Below are positions 23,142 to 31,106 of a stretch of DNA of 36,764 nucleotides, piece by piece. Location of the stretch: the NCBI GenBank assembly GCA_013791785.1, contig VMTD01000105.1, positions 1 to 36,764 of the forward strand, read 5' to 3'. The notes under the pieces are model-generated. The model had not been told where the DNA came from. It made no database searches and worked only from the letters and a program-made list of their open reading frames with translations. The number at the start of each line of letters is the position of its first letter. The first letter of the stretch is position 1. The position numbers and the translations under genes are program-made. The stretch is from Methanobacteriota archaeon. GTDB lineage: Archaea; Thermoplasmatota; Thermoplasmata; SG8-5.

Positions 23142-23993
23142 TCAGAGCGTCCGTGCCCCGTTTTCCGCCACCATGCACCTGATAACCTTTCCCCAGCCTG
23201 TGAACTTCTTCTCTATTGCATCTGCATCCCCAAAGGCGAAAATCGTATTCCCGAGCATCACCATGCTGCCCTTCCCCATGCTGCCCAGCGAATCCAGAAC
23301 TTTGATCATTTTCTCGGTGGCCAGTCCTGTGTCCCTGGCGAAAATCCATGAGATGTCGACGAATTCATCAAAACCGGGAATATTCTCGAAATCCCGCAGG
23401 CAGATTTCGCCAGAATCCCTTATCCTGGCCCTGGTGTCCGGCGAGGTTAAAACTCCGCTGGTGCTGATTGGCGTTCCCAGCACGCAGAATACTGCTTCTC
23501 TCGTTTCGATGTTCAGCCGCTCCATTTCCCCGTGCGGCGGTATACCGGGCTCGAGTCTGTGAACGAACCCCCCGACGCTCTGGGCGACTGCGTCCCCGAG
23601 ACCGGTTTTGTTCTCGACTTCCGCGAGGTGTGTGACCTTCAATGCAGCGTACTTCGGGTCCTGGATGCTTAATTCTACTGCGGCAGCAAGACATGCGGCG
23701 AATGTTCCGGCGGCACTCATGCCGAAGCCCTGGCCCATGGGGAGCTGATGCTCTATCTTTACTGTCATGAATTTTCCCGGGGCGAACAGGTCCAGCGCCC
23801 GGCGGGTCACGGGCGCGACGACCGGCTCGTCGCCGAAATAAATGATTGTTTCATTTTCTGCAAGTGTGACGTCCGCGACGGCGCCCAGTTCCGTGCAGAA
23901 ACCCGCGCCCCTGGAGCCGCGCTTCTCCGGAATGATTGCGCCGTCCTCAATGACGAAGAACCCGGTCACATGCCCGGGACAGAACGCCTTCAT
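23142..23993 (-). CDS. Pantoate kinase (archaeal GHMP kinase)
   Basis: The enzyme phosphorylates pantoate to 4-phosphopantoate in archaeal CoA biosynthesis, replacing the bacterial PanC/PanK order. The 283-residue protein has the GHMP phosphate-binding motif PMGQGFGMSAAG (85-96), an N-terminal FCPGHVTGFF, AEVENKTGLGDAVAQ, and a Gly/Ser-rich motif near the C-terminus. Its start overlaps closely with the coaBC stop, giving a coaBC-pantoate kinase operon, and this neighbour supports the assignment. Confidence 0.93.
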   Translation of the reverse strand: MKAFCPGHVTGFFVIEDGAIIPEKRGSRGAGFCTELGAVADVTLAENETIIYFGDEPVVAPVTRRALDLFAPGKFMTVKIEHQLPMGQGFGMSAAGTFAACLAAAVELSIQDPKYAALKVTHLAEVENKTGLGDAVAQSVGGFVHRLEPGIPPHGEMERLNIETREAVFCVLGTPISTSGVLTSPDTRARIRDSGEICLRDFENIPGFDEFVDISWIFARDTGLATEKMIKVLDSLGSMGKGSMVMLGNTIFAFGDADAIEKKFTGWGKVIRCMVAENGARTL

Positions 23994-23994
23994 C

Positions 23995-25167
23995 TCATGC
24001 CTCCAGCATATCGAATATTATTTCTGCGAGTTCGGTTCTGGTGCCCTTGAAATTTAATATCTTTTTTCCAATCAGAATTGCTTTTGTGCTTTCCAGACCA
24101 ACATCTTCCAGCAGGTTGGCGACGATGAGGTCTAAATTGTGCAGCTTCATCCTGACCATGGCTCTCGATTCCAGCTCTTTCCCTGTGATGCCTGTCTCGG
24201 CCTTGAAGCCGACGAGAATTCTGTTTTTCTTTTTCAATAATCCGAGGATCTTCGGGGCCGGCTCCAGGGTTACGGTTAATGGCTTGCCGGATGGGGTTTT
24301 ACCCTTCCTGGGCTTTACTTTGAAATCCGAGATGGCCGCCGGTACGATGATGATATCCGCAACGGCTTTTGGCGACATTTTCTCCAGGTCTGCTACTGAA
24401 GTGAATGTTTTACACTTGGCGAAGGCCGGGGCCTTTCCGTCCGTCCAGAGTTCTACTTCAGCGCCGCGGCGGTACGCCTCGACCGCCAGCGCGAGTCCTG
24501 TTCGGCCGGATGATTTGTTTGAGATGAATCTTACATCGTCAATGGGCTCTTTTGTCGAGCCGGAGATGATCAGAACCTTTTTTCCCACGAGGTTTTTCGG
24601 ACCTGCGGCGCGCATGACTTCCCAGACAATATCGTCCTGGGTGGCCATCTTTGCCTTCTTTTCTTCCAGCCTGGGGCCTACGAAAATTACGCCCTTGGAC
24701 TTGAGTTTATCAACATTCTCCATGATGATATCGTGATTGTACATTGACCCGTGCATTGCCGGCACGATTATGATGGGCATTCCCGAGCCCATGGCGCAGC
24801 TGGCCATTGTTGTAACGGACGTATCATCAATCCCGTGGGCGATCTTGGAGATTGTGTTGGCAGTGGCCGGGGCTATGAGCAGGACGTCCGCGCGGTATTT
24901 TGAATCGCCGCACAGTTCGACGTGCTTAACGGCGCCGTCCAGCTCTATTATGGGCTCGTGGCCCGTTGCAAAATGGATTGCATCCGGGTGGACGAGCTTT
25001 GTAGCGGCTTTGCTCATGACAGGGATAACGTCCGCGCCGTGGCGGGCGAGCTCCCTGGCCAGCTTGACGTCTTCGACAGCCGCGATGCTGCCGGTGATGC
25101 CCAGAACTATGCGCTTGCCTTTGAGCGCGGAGCCTGCCGTTCCCCGGATTTCATTGATAGGGTGCAT
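23995..25167 (-). CDS. coaBC: Phosphopantothenoylcysteine decarboxylase / phosphopantothenate-cysteine ligase
   Basis: This bifunctional flavoprotein makes 4'-phosphopantetheine from phosphopantothenate and cysteine. The CoaC half (1-190) shows GITGSIAAVE, active-site His82 (KHVELCGD), PATANT (100-105), ASCAMGSG and PAMHGSMY. The CoaB half shows ISGSTKEPIDDVRFISNKSSGRTG, PAAISDF, and KFGKK-like lysine-rich KAETG. The length (390) is normal. A TTTAAAAA TATA box about 28 nt upstream supports a leaderless start at 25167. Confidence 0.95.
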   Translation of the reverse strand: MHPINEIRGTAGSALKGKRIVLGITGSIAAVEDVKLARELARHGADVIPVMSKAATKLVHPDAIHFATGHEPIIELDGAVKHVELCGDSKYRADVLLIAPATANTISKIAHGIDDTSVTTMASCAMGSGMPIIIVPAMHGSMYNHDIIMENVDKLKSKGVIFVGPRLEEKKAKMATQDDIVWEVMRAAGPKNLVGKKVLIISGSTKEPIDDVRFISNKSSGRTGLALAVEAYRRGAEVELWTDGKAPAFAKCKTFTSVADLEKMSPKAVADIIIVPAAISDFKVKPRKGKTPSGKPLTVTLEPAPKILGLLKKKNRILVGFKAETGITGKELESRAMVRMKLHNLDLIVANLLEDVGLESTKAILIGKKILNFKGTRTELAEIIFDMLEA

Positions 25168-25190
25168 ATAATGAGGATAGAAGGGTGCAC

Positions 25191-25199
25191 CTTTTTAAA
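25191..25199 (-). promoter_or_regulatory. TATA box of the coaBC operon
   Basis: On the minus strand TTTAAAAAG lies 24-32 nt upstream of ATG 25167. The 25200-25420 stretch beyond holds no convincing gene; the 82-residue minus ORF at 25223-25471 looks like a hydrophobic shadow. Confidence 0.5.
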
Positions 25200-25423
25200 T
25201 GTTGCGAGAGATGGAAAGGTGCTTAGAGAATGCAACGTGAAGTGATGGGGGGAATCTGTGCAGAAGATTGTAAAATGGGGGCCTGGGAAACGTTGGGAAG
25301 GCCCTGTACCCAGGCCTCGTTGAATATTTTGTTGGCACGTGTCCCAGTCATGTTCAACACGAGGTAATGGGCAAAGATATAAATACCTACGAAGATTGTA
25401 TTCATTATAGAGGTGAATGTTAC

Positions 25424-25525
25424 ATGACCCCAGAGATAAAAGAAAAAAAGAAAGAGGATACTTTCACCCATGATTTTGTGGAAGATGAGTGGGGAGAGGT
25501 ATTACGCAAGCTAGCCAAGAAATAA
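25424..25525 (+). CDS. 33-residue ORF before the Doc remnant, possible antitoxin remnant
   Basis: A short ORF (MTPEIKEKKKEDTFTHDFVE...) starts after an excellent AGAGGTGA Shine-Dalgarno, with a GATATAAATA TATA-like box about 45 nt upstream. Its stop lies at the point where the Doc reading frame should begin. In phd/doc loci the antitoxin gene precedes and touches doc, so this could be a short or truncated antitoxin. The sequence is too short to assign a family. Confidence 0.45.
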   Translation: MTPEIKEKKKEDTFTHDFVEDEWGEVLRKLAKK

Positions 25526-26178
25526 AATACCTGACCTCAGATGAAATCATCAAAATTCATGAAGTTTCAATGATGAAATTTGGTGGCGGGGAATCAGGGA
25601 TTTACCGAGAAGGCAAAGACAAGATAGAGTCAATGATAGACTGAATGAAAAATGGATATTTTGACCATCAACCATTTGACACTCTAATAAAAAAGACTGC
25701 CTTCATGTTCCAATCCCTACTCATATAACATCCATTTGTCGACGGAATGAAAAGAACCGGTATATACTCCACACTGACCTTTTTGCTCAGAAACGATTAT
25801 TTGCTGATATCGACTAGCGTGGATGAAAGCGTAAGTTTCGCAATCAGTGTTGCGGACAACATGAATGAATTGAAGCCGGAAGAAAGTTTGGAAATAATAA
25901 TCAAATGGTTCAATGAGCGGGCCATTGATTTGGAAGATACTGAGAAAATTCATACCTATCTCCACAAGAAAGGAAAACGGTTCACATGCCCCAGATGCCA
26001 CAATTTAGATGTTACAATAGTAAAACCCTATTGCAGGGATTGCGGCTTGCAGTTGACAAGTTTCCGAATTTACATTGACGGAATTGTGGAACTGAGGGAA
26101 TTGTTTTATCAAAGAAAACCGGAACCAGATTCAAATCTATCAAAAAATCAGCCACCCAGTCGATTATCGTTGCGTTGA
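25489..26178 (+). pseudogene. Doc/Fic-family toxin with two in-frame stops and a C-terminal zinc ribbon
   Basis: Read in one frame, the DNA encodes YLTSDEIIKIHEVSMMKFGG, then a TGA (25642), then MKNGYFDHQPFDTLIKKTAF, then a TAA (25726), then HPFVDGMKRTGIYSTLTFLL. This is a Doc/Fic fold interrupted twice. The Fic signature HPFxDGNKRT has Met in place of the Asn, and the likely start codon reads ATA at 25522, so the gene is inactive as read. Only the part after 25747 appears in the ORF track. The C-terminal extension adds a CPRC...CRDC zinc ribbon (about 26000-26045), which is not usual for Doc. Sequencing error could explain one stop but hardly both and the motif change. Confidence 0.82.
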
Positions 26179-26261
26179 TATGGCCACCCGGTCAAGCGGG
26201 CATGTCAATGAGAGAACAGGCAACACACCATCATATATTTTAATGCGAAACCGTTCTCAGC

Positions 26262-26335
26262 CCGTTCCGTGATGACACAACGGGAGCTGAACGGGCTTCG
26301 GCCTGTGATGAGGAACCCTATGAGTGCTGAGAACG
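26262..26335 (+). ncRNA. Candidate box C/D-like small RNA
   Basis: In order: GTGATGA (C, 26269-26275), CTGA (D', 26287-26290), GTGATGA (C', 26305-26311), CTGA (D, 26327-26330). The C-D' spacing of 11 nt is typical of archaeal C/D guides; the C'-D spacing is 15. TATATTTTAA at 26234-26243 predicts a start near 26262. A hairpin ACGGGC-TTCG-GCCTGT lies between D' and C'. A competing fold pairs CGTTCTCAG (26252-26260) with CTGAGAACG (26327-26335) and would hide box D. So it is a structured RNA gene either way, with the C/D class less certain. The rest of the 26178-26585 gap shows only a weak ORF (26337-26564), which I reject. Confidence 0.5.
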
Positions 26336-26584
26336 CTTGTCAGAAGGGGTGCGGAATTTAATCAAAGACGCAGAACCAGCTTTGGGTCCAGGAGGTCCCT
26401 CGGGGATAATCATTCATCTGGACGGTGCTCTCTGGAGCGTGGGGCATGGGGGGTGTTATTGGGTTGATGTAAATATAATTAATGATGGGGGGGACAACCT
26501 GTCAGTGAAATATAATACTCTATTGTATGTAACGCCAATGATGAGAGATGGCACCCCTGGTTAATCGTCAAGCACACACGCACA

Positions 26585-27436
26585 TCAAATATTATCCAAG
26601 AATTCCCGAACCGCTGAATAGGCCGCTGCCTGTTCTCTTTTTCTTAACTCTGAATCGACAGATGTGAAAATTCCTACCCAGGAAGGGCCTTCTGCCCTTA
26701 TGTTTCTGAATTTTTTCTCAATTGAATCGATGCCTGCCCTCAACCCCTCATCCGCAAGGTGCGGTTTGACCTTTTTTGCAACTTCTATTGGATTTTTCAG
26801 GCAATATCCGATCACGGAATAAATGTCATAGGCGTCCTTCTCCTTGTAGCGCTCACCCAATGCAATCCCTTTCATACCCAGGCATCCCGGAATGTCCAGC
26901 ATAGATAGAAATTCTTCTGCTTCCCCATTTCCCGGAAGCATTCCAGTAATCTTTCTTGGGTAATTGAATCTGAAGGCCAGTTCACAACCGCCAGCGATTC
27001 TTGCCGGTAATCCTGCCTGAACCGTTCGATGACGGTGCTTGCCTGAGGTCGAAGTTGCATAAGTTAAAAAATCAACCGTAATCATGTGTTCTTTACCGTC
27101 AATATTTGATTGCACAGGTTTGGAAAAGCTGTATGCAATCGGGTTGCCGTCCCTACCCAATCGCGTTTTGTAGCCCCTGCCCTCAATCATCTCCACTATT
27201 GTGGCATACGCATCAGCATCTATTTGCTCCGGATTTACTGCGAGGTCGATATCAATGGAGCCAACATGCTTGAAGTCCTTTCTGCCGAACTCGTCAATGA
27301 GGAGATACGGAACCCAGCCACCGACAAGAACTATTGAATCCCCATATGATTTCAGAGTCAATGCCAGTTCCAAAAGTGCGGAAAAAGATGCCTCGGTTAA
27401 ACTCTCACCATAATCGTCTGAAAATCTTTGAACCAT
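26585..27436 (-). CDS. Nucleotidyltransferase toxin, AbiEii-like
   Basis: The 283-residue protein has the nucleotidyltransferase signature LVGGWVPYLL (GG at 39-40) with SIDIDLAV (Asp62, Asp64). This is the minimal metal-binding set of AbiEii/DUF1814-type toxins, which modify RNA (tRNA 3' ends in studied members). It starts 2 nt after the stop of the AbiEi-like gene, the usual antitoxin-toxin order of type IV pairs. The target is inferred from the family. Confidence 0.85.
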   Translation of the reverse strand: MVQRFSDDYGESLTEASFSALLELALTLKSYGDSIVLVGGWVPYLLIDEFGRKDFKHVGSIDIDLAVNPEQIDADAYATIVEMIEGRGYKTRLGRDGNPIAYSFSKPVQSNIDGKEHMITVDFLTYATSTSGKHRHRTVQAGLPARIAGGCELAFRFNYPRKITGMLPGNGEAEEFLSMLDIPGCLGMKGIALGERYKEKDAYDIYSVIGYCLKNPIEVAKKVKPHLADEGLRAGIDSIEKKFRNIRAEGPSWVGIFTSVDSELRKREQAAAYSAVREFLDNI

Positions 27437-27438
27437 TT

Positions 27439-28497
27439 TCAGACCCCCAGTAATTGTTCTCTCAGGTGTTCGGCCTGTTCTCTGCCACGCATCGGGTAGT
27501 TATATAGGTCCAGGTATAATTGAATGTTGGAAACAATTAGTAACTCATTGATTTTTTGAATGTCGGAAAAAACAGCCTTATCCGTCGGTTTGACCAGATA
27601 GACGTTTCCGCCAAATTCCACGGGTTTTAAATTCAATGCATTTATCAATTTATCCATGTCCTTTTTTACATAGACGTAGACATCTGTTGAACGCACAAAC
27701 GGGGCCAACAATGATGCTGCCGCGCCAAGAGTCAGGGCGTAATCATCCATGGATTTCAGGCTTCCGAATATTTTATCCTGGTCCTTCAATGGGCAGTAAT
27801 AACCAGAAATATCTTGCCTGTCAAAACGATAAATTTCGGCCCAGGCATCGAGCAGTTCACCGGGTTTCAGTAATTTGATAGAGCCGCGCTCCTTTTCCAA
27901 ATACCCCTCCGAAACCAGTTTGTTGACCACCTTGTAGGCCTGCCCGATGCTCACCGCAGCTTCTGCGGACAATTCCTCAAATTTCCATGCCCTCTCCGGT
28001 TCTGAAAGAAGGCGCCTGATCACCCAAGTGGCTTTGGTGCTGAAAAGATGTTTCTGAATGCGTTTTTCCTTGGCTATGCTTTCCTTGCCCCACCTCTCTA
28101 TCAGAATTCCATTGAACCTCAGGAAGGCGTTTCCGGAAAGGTCCACAAATCCCAGGCCCATTTCCTTGCACAATCCCCTTCCCCGGGAGCTTATGAACGG
28201 CGCAACCAGGACAGGGTATCCGGGCAACCTGTTCCCCCACGCTTTCGCCTTGCCGGCGAATTCTGCGATTGCGCCCGGCGTTCCGGAGGATTTGACCAGC
28301 ACCAGCAATGTGTATTTTTTTCCAGCCTGTTTGACAGTCAAAACCAGATCAGGGTCCCAGCCTAAATTATTTGTGGATGGCGGCCCCCATCTGACTTCCA
28401 GCAGCTCTGCCAGAACCTCTTCCAGGGCGTTTTTTGCGTCTTGCACGGCGACAGTATTTTCACTATTTGCCACATTTTCACCAAATGATGAAAACAC
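27439..28497 (-). CDS. AbiEi-like antitoxin / winged-helix regulator
   Basis: The protein has about 352 residues. An N-terminal alpha/beta region (residues 20-140; GWDPDLVLTVKQ, KKYTLLVLVKSSG) resembles a restriction-endonuclease-like fold. It is followed by a winged helix (about 150-215; WKFEELSAEAAVSIGQAYKVVNKLVSEGYL) and an AbiEi-like C-terminal domain. Type IV antitoxins repress their own promoter. The GTG start at 28497 is close to the TATA box (28504-28511), so a downstream GTG at 28473 is also possible. It is paired with the downstream nucleotidyltransferase. Confidence 0.82.
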   Translation of the reverse strand: MFSSFGENVANSENTVAVQDAKNALEEVLAELLEVRWGPPSTNNLGWDPDLVLTVKQAGKKYTLLVLVKSSGTPGAIAEFAGKAKAWGNRLPGYPVLVAPFISSRGRGLCKEMGLGFVDLSGNAFLRFNGILIERWGKESIAKEKRIQKHLFSTKATWVIRRLLSEPERAWKFEELSAEAAVSIGQAYKVVNKLVSEGYLEKERGSIKLLKPGELLDAWAEIYRFDRQDISGYYCPLKDQDKIFGSLKSMDDYALTLGAAASLLAPFVRSTDVYVYVKKDMDKLINALNLKPVEFGGNVYLVKPTDKAVFSDIQKINELLIVSNIQLYLDLYNYPMRGREQAEHLREQLLGV

Positions 28498-28511
28498 CTA
28501 AAACTATAAAA
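28456..28511 (-). promoter_or_regulatory. Promoter and putative operator of the AbiE-like pair
   Basis: On the minus strand a TTTTTATAG TATA box (28504-28511) is followed by TTTTCA-N8-TGAAAA (28475-28494), and the motif GTGAAAAT occurs twice 18 bp apart (28456-28463 and 28474-28481). These symmetric half-sites overlap the start region, as expected for an autoregulatory operator bound by the winged-helix antitoxin. Confidence 0.45.
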
Positions 28512-28540
28512 ACATATCTGCTCTATGGGGGCGTTCACTC

Positions 28541-28638
28541 TGGGTGGCCGGTGCCGCGGTGAAGTTTATGGCAAGCCCCATCCCAGGGGTGTGGCCGCAG
28601 CATCATACCAACCGCCTGCCGCGATGTGCGGGGCGGGG
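28541..28638 (+). repeat. 98-bp GC-rich direct repeat A, copy 1
   Basis: The segment TGGGTGGCCGGTGCCGCGGT...GGGGCGGGG is identical to 30585-30682 except for one base (CCCAGGGG versus CCCGGGGG). No known gene is seen in it. The rest of the 28497-28854 gap contains a perfect CTGTGT-TTCG-ACACAG hairpin (28723-28738) and AT-rich sequence, but no gene. Confidence 0.85.
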
Positions 28639-28853
28639 CGGGGGGTGCGGAAGCCGCGCACATGGAGGAAAACACCTACTCTGTGCTGCTTCCACAATCG
28701 ACATAAATCAACTTTGGGGAGTCTGTGTTTCGACACAGTCCACAACCTCCGGGCCAGTGCCTAAAAAAGTAATGAATTCGACAATATTTAAAGTAATCTG
28801 AGATTAGGTTCGACATAGGGCCAGATGCGAGGGGCGGCCAGATAAATTGATGG

Positions 28854-29408
28854 TTATGTGGAAGGTAGCGGAGCGCCTTCTCCATAAATCAATTCATGAG
28901 GTTTTGCTTTCTTCCGAATAACTTTCTCTTTTAAAGTATCAAAATCATCATTTTTCATTAAATAGATAGGTTCATCCAGATTAAATAATGGGGTAATCAA
29001 TTTAAAATGCTTATGGTCGCCGGTTACAACTTTCTTTTGCCCAAGGTCTTTTGCCATTTGGCAAACAACCAGGTCTGTGAATGAGGTATTGATTTCTTCG
29101 TGCTCAGAATACATTCTCAAACATGAATCTATATGTTCCTTTCTGATGACACTCATAATCCAATACTTATCATTCAATATCAATTTACCGACAGAACATG
29201 CCAGGTTAAAGGCCTTGGAAGTGTCTTTCTCTTTCTCGTTGATTCTCCTTCGAACTACGTTTATTGACTCATTCAATACGTAATCACAAGTGTATGGTTT
29301 TATTATTTGACCATTGAAAATTGCAGCAGCAATGTGCAGTGCATGTTTGTGGTATTGATCCCGTTGGTTTGTGTAGGCTACAAAAAAACCTGAATCAAGA
29401 AAAACCAT
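28854..29408 (-). CDS. PIN-domain ribonuclease (VapC-like)
   Basis: The 184-residue protein has the PIN acidic residues VFLDSGFF (Asp5), NESINV (Glu47), SFTDLVVCQ (Asp112) and VVTGDHKHF (Asp131). VapC toxins cleave tRNA or rRNA. A C-terminal extension of about 40 residues, basic then neutral, goes beyond the core. It lies 9 nt downstream of the 302-residue gene in the same operon, in the place where an antitoxin would be expected. The codon use is AT-rich compared with the core genes. Confidence 0.87.
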   Translation of the reverse strand: MVFLDSGFFVAYTNQRDQYHKHALHIAAAIFNGQIIKPYTCDYVLNESINVVRRRINEKEKDTSKAFNLACSVGKLILNDKYWIMSVIRKEHIDSCLRMYSEHEEINTSFTDLVVCQMAKDLGQKKVVTGDHKHFKLITPLFNLDEPIYLMKNDDFDTLKEKVIRKKAKPHELIYGEGAPLPST

Positions 29409-29417
29409 GGTTAAACC

Positions 29418-30326
29418 TCACGAATAGAGAATCTCATCAATCCTCTCGCTGGTGTCCTCTGTGCCTTCTCCCCAGTCAGAAGGTGAGATAAACGCGAAAA
29501 GTGCAGGATCATCACGGATATTTGGAAGGTCGCACTTTTCCATTATGGATATTGTTTTCTTTTGGAGGTTCACCTCATATTTCTTGAGTTCTGATATAGA
29601 TTCCTCGAGGAGTTTCTCAAAGTTAGTTTGAGAAATGTTCTCGTGTCCATTCTCAGCGATTCGCAGCCTTTTGCAAAGTGCTTCCCAGAACTCTCTCATC
29701 AAGGCTTGTGCGTCATGGCTACAGGACTCAGAATCCTCAGACATTAGAGCCTCGCCTAAGATTCGCACAGTTGTTGCCGGAACCGCCAAGTCTGGAAAGT
29801 CACCGTATGGAAATTCCTTCATGGCTTTTGCAAAATCAGATTTGATTAAATGTCTTTTTAGAGGCTGGAACGGTTGGTCGACAATCTCAAAAGTATCTGT
29901 TCTGAAATCCTTATAAAGTCTTTGAAATTCATAAGGCGCATAGGCATAGACATCAGTAAGTATTGTTTGTTTTCCTTCTCTGGTTTGAGGATACCTGCTG
30001 TAGATAGAGTCAACTAAGGATTTGATTTTCCTCTCATCGTCACTTGAGGCGCCTGTTGGTCTACCCGAAACCCATTTGAACGTACTTTTCATGCCATCCG
30101 CTTCATCAGTCAATAATTGAAGGTCGGTAGGCATGTCTCGAATGGAGACCATATCTCCCCAAAAATACCAATAATGGGGCAGTTTCATATCCTTTCCATA
30201 CTCGTCTTTAAGTTCCTTGTTTAACAGGCTGATTACCTTGTTAAACCACAATCCATCAACTTCACCATCACCATTTCCAAATCTTTTTACAATTGTGTAT
30301 GATGCAAACGACAGCATATCCCCCAT
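29418..30326 (-). CDS. Unrecognised protein encoded upstream of a PIN-domain nuclease
   Basis: The 302-residue soluble protein starts at ATG 30326 with a strong GGAGGTGAG Shine-Dalgarno and a GTATAAAG TATA box (30360-30367). The N-terminal part (MLSFASYTIVKRFGNGDGEV, WFNKVISLLNKELKDEYGKD) is helical and loosely recalls Panacea/DUF4065-type antitoxins. The C-terminal part contains a predicted coiled coil (about 225-265, FEKLLEESISELKKYEVNLQ). It is much larger than usual VapB antitoxins and has no obvious DNA-binding motif. The operon position suggests it neutralises the PIN protein. Family unknown. Confidence 0.75.
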   Translation of the reverse strand: MGDMLSFASYTIVKRFGNGDGEVDGLWFNKVISLLNKELKDEYGKDMKLPHYWYFWGDMVSIRDMPTDLQLLTDEADGMKSTFKWVSGRPTGASSDDERKIKSLVDSIYSRYPQTREGKQTILTDVYAYAPYEFQRLYKDFRTDTFEIVDQPFQPLKRHLIKSDFAKAMKEFPYGDFPDLAVPATTVRILGEALMSEDSESCSHDAQALMREFWEALCKRLRIAENGHENISQTNFEKLLEESISELKKYEVNLQKKTISIMEKCDLPNIRDDPALFAFISPSDWGEGTEDTSERIDEILYS

Positions 30327-30584
30327 ACACTCACCTCCTTAGATAAAATAGAATGAGATTCACTTTATACCCATTCTGCAACATTGACTCCGTTTCTGGT
30401 TCTTTCACTTTGCATGGCTACCATCTTTTAGATTGTTCCCTACCATTTCCCATCGCTATGCAACCTTACAATAGATGATTGCCTATAAAATCTTTACCCT
30501 TGCAGAATCAATTATAAACTATCGCCCCCCAGCGCTCTCGCGACTGGCCGGCATGATGAACTCTATTTTCCCTGGGCGTGGTGC

Positions 30585-30682
30585 TGGGTGGCCGGTGCCG
30601 CGGTGAAGTTTATGGCAAGCCCCATCCCGGGGGTGTGGCCGCAGCATCATACCAACCGCCTGCCGCGATGTGCGGGGCGGGG
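30585..30682 (+). repeat. 98-bp GC-rich direct repeat A, copy 2
   Basis: This is nearly identical to 28541-28638. Its 3' end (GGGGCGGGGC) is at the same time the first bases of repeat B, so two different duplicated segments join here. The flanking 30326-30585 sequence holds the promoter of the PIN operon but no gene. Confidence 0.85.
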
Positions 30683-30988
30683 CATGCTGGTGGAAAAATG
30701 CCCGATGATAAAATGCAGGAGGCCGGTCGCACCTACTCCCAGCCTTCAAGCGCCTTATGGTCCTTCCTGTTCTTCAGGTTCTGGGCCAGGTCTGCGAAGC
30801 GTTTGACGGAGAGGTCGAGGTATTTTGGCTCGGTATCAATGCCGATGAAACGCCTTCCATACATGCAGGCGGCCAGGCCTGTTGTGCTGGAGCCGGTGAA
30901 CGGGTCAAGAATTAAATCGCCCTCATTGGTGCTGGCTAGGACCACCCGCCGGAGCAAATCCAGGGACTTCTGGATCGGATGCTTTCCC
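30676..30988 (-). repeat. Segmental duplication B, copy 1 (about 313 bp)
   Basis: This stretch aligns without gaps to 32307-32619 with roughly a dozen visible differences. It covers the end of the DNA methyltransferase gene plus about 57 nt downstream. Confidence 0.85.
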
Positions 30989-31040
30989 GAAGGTCTTCTC
31001 AGCAAGTTTCAGAGTGATTATAACCCACATTGGCAATAGT
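30733..31040 (-). pseudogene. Truncated, frameshifted DNA methyltransferase C-terminus
   Basis: The 90-residue track ORF equals the last 80-odd residues of the methyltransferase at 32364-33230 (GDLILDPFTGSSTTG, EPKYLDLSVKRFADLAQNLK). Just upstream, in another frame, the minus strand reads PMWVIITLKLAEKTFG, which matches VWAITTPKPSEKTHG of the intact gene. Homology therefore continues across a one-base frameshift near 30985 and then stops. The catalytic DPPY motif is absent, so it cannot be an active enzyme. Confidence 0.8.
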
Positions 31041-31047
31041 TAGAAAC

Positions 31048-31106
31048 AATTATATACTGCGAAGTGTATAGTTCAAAATAGTGAACATATGTTCGATAAA
31101 ATGAAC
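31048..31106 (+). promoter_or_regulatory. Promoter with double GTTC-N8-GAAC operator
   Basis: A TATA box (AATTATATA, 31048-31056) is followed by GTTC-N8-GAAC at 31071-31086 and again at 31091-31106. The two sites are exactly 20 bp apart, so they lie on the same face of the helix. The expected transcription start and the ATG at 31089 both fall within the array. This is an obvious candidate for autorepression by the HTH-nucleotidyltransferase it precedes. Confidence 0.65.

Noticed and set aside
25223-25471. 82-residue minus-strand hydrophobic ORF
   Set aside because: It lies opposite a short plus-strand ORF with a good ribosome site and has none of its own; the hydrophobicity comes from the complement of lysine/glutamate codons.
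26337-26564. 75-residue plus-strand ORF
   Set aside because: TTG start, no ribosome site, Gly-rich composition without protein-like pattern; it begins inside the 3' end of the candidate RNA gene.
28525-28801. Plus-strand ORFs of 79 and 85 residues sharing peptides with ORFs at 30578-31039
   Set aside because: The shared peptides only reflect the 98-bp DNA repeat; frames diverge outside it and show no conserved protein character.
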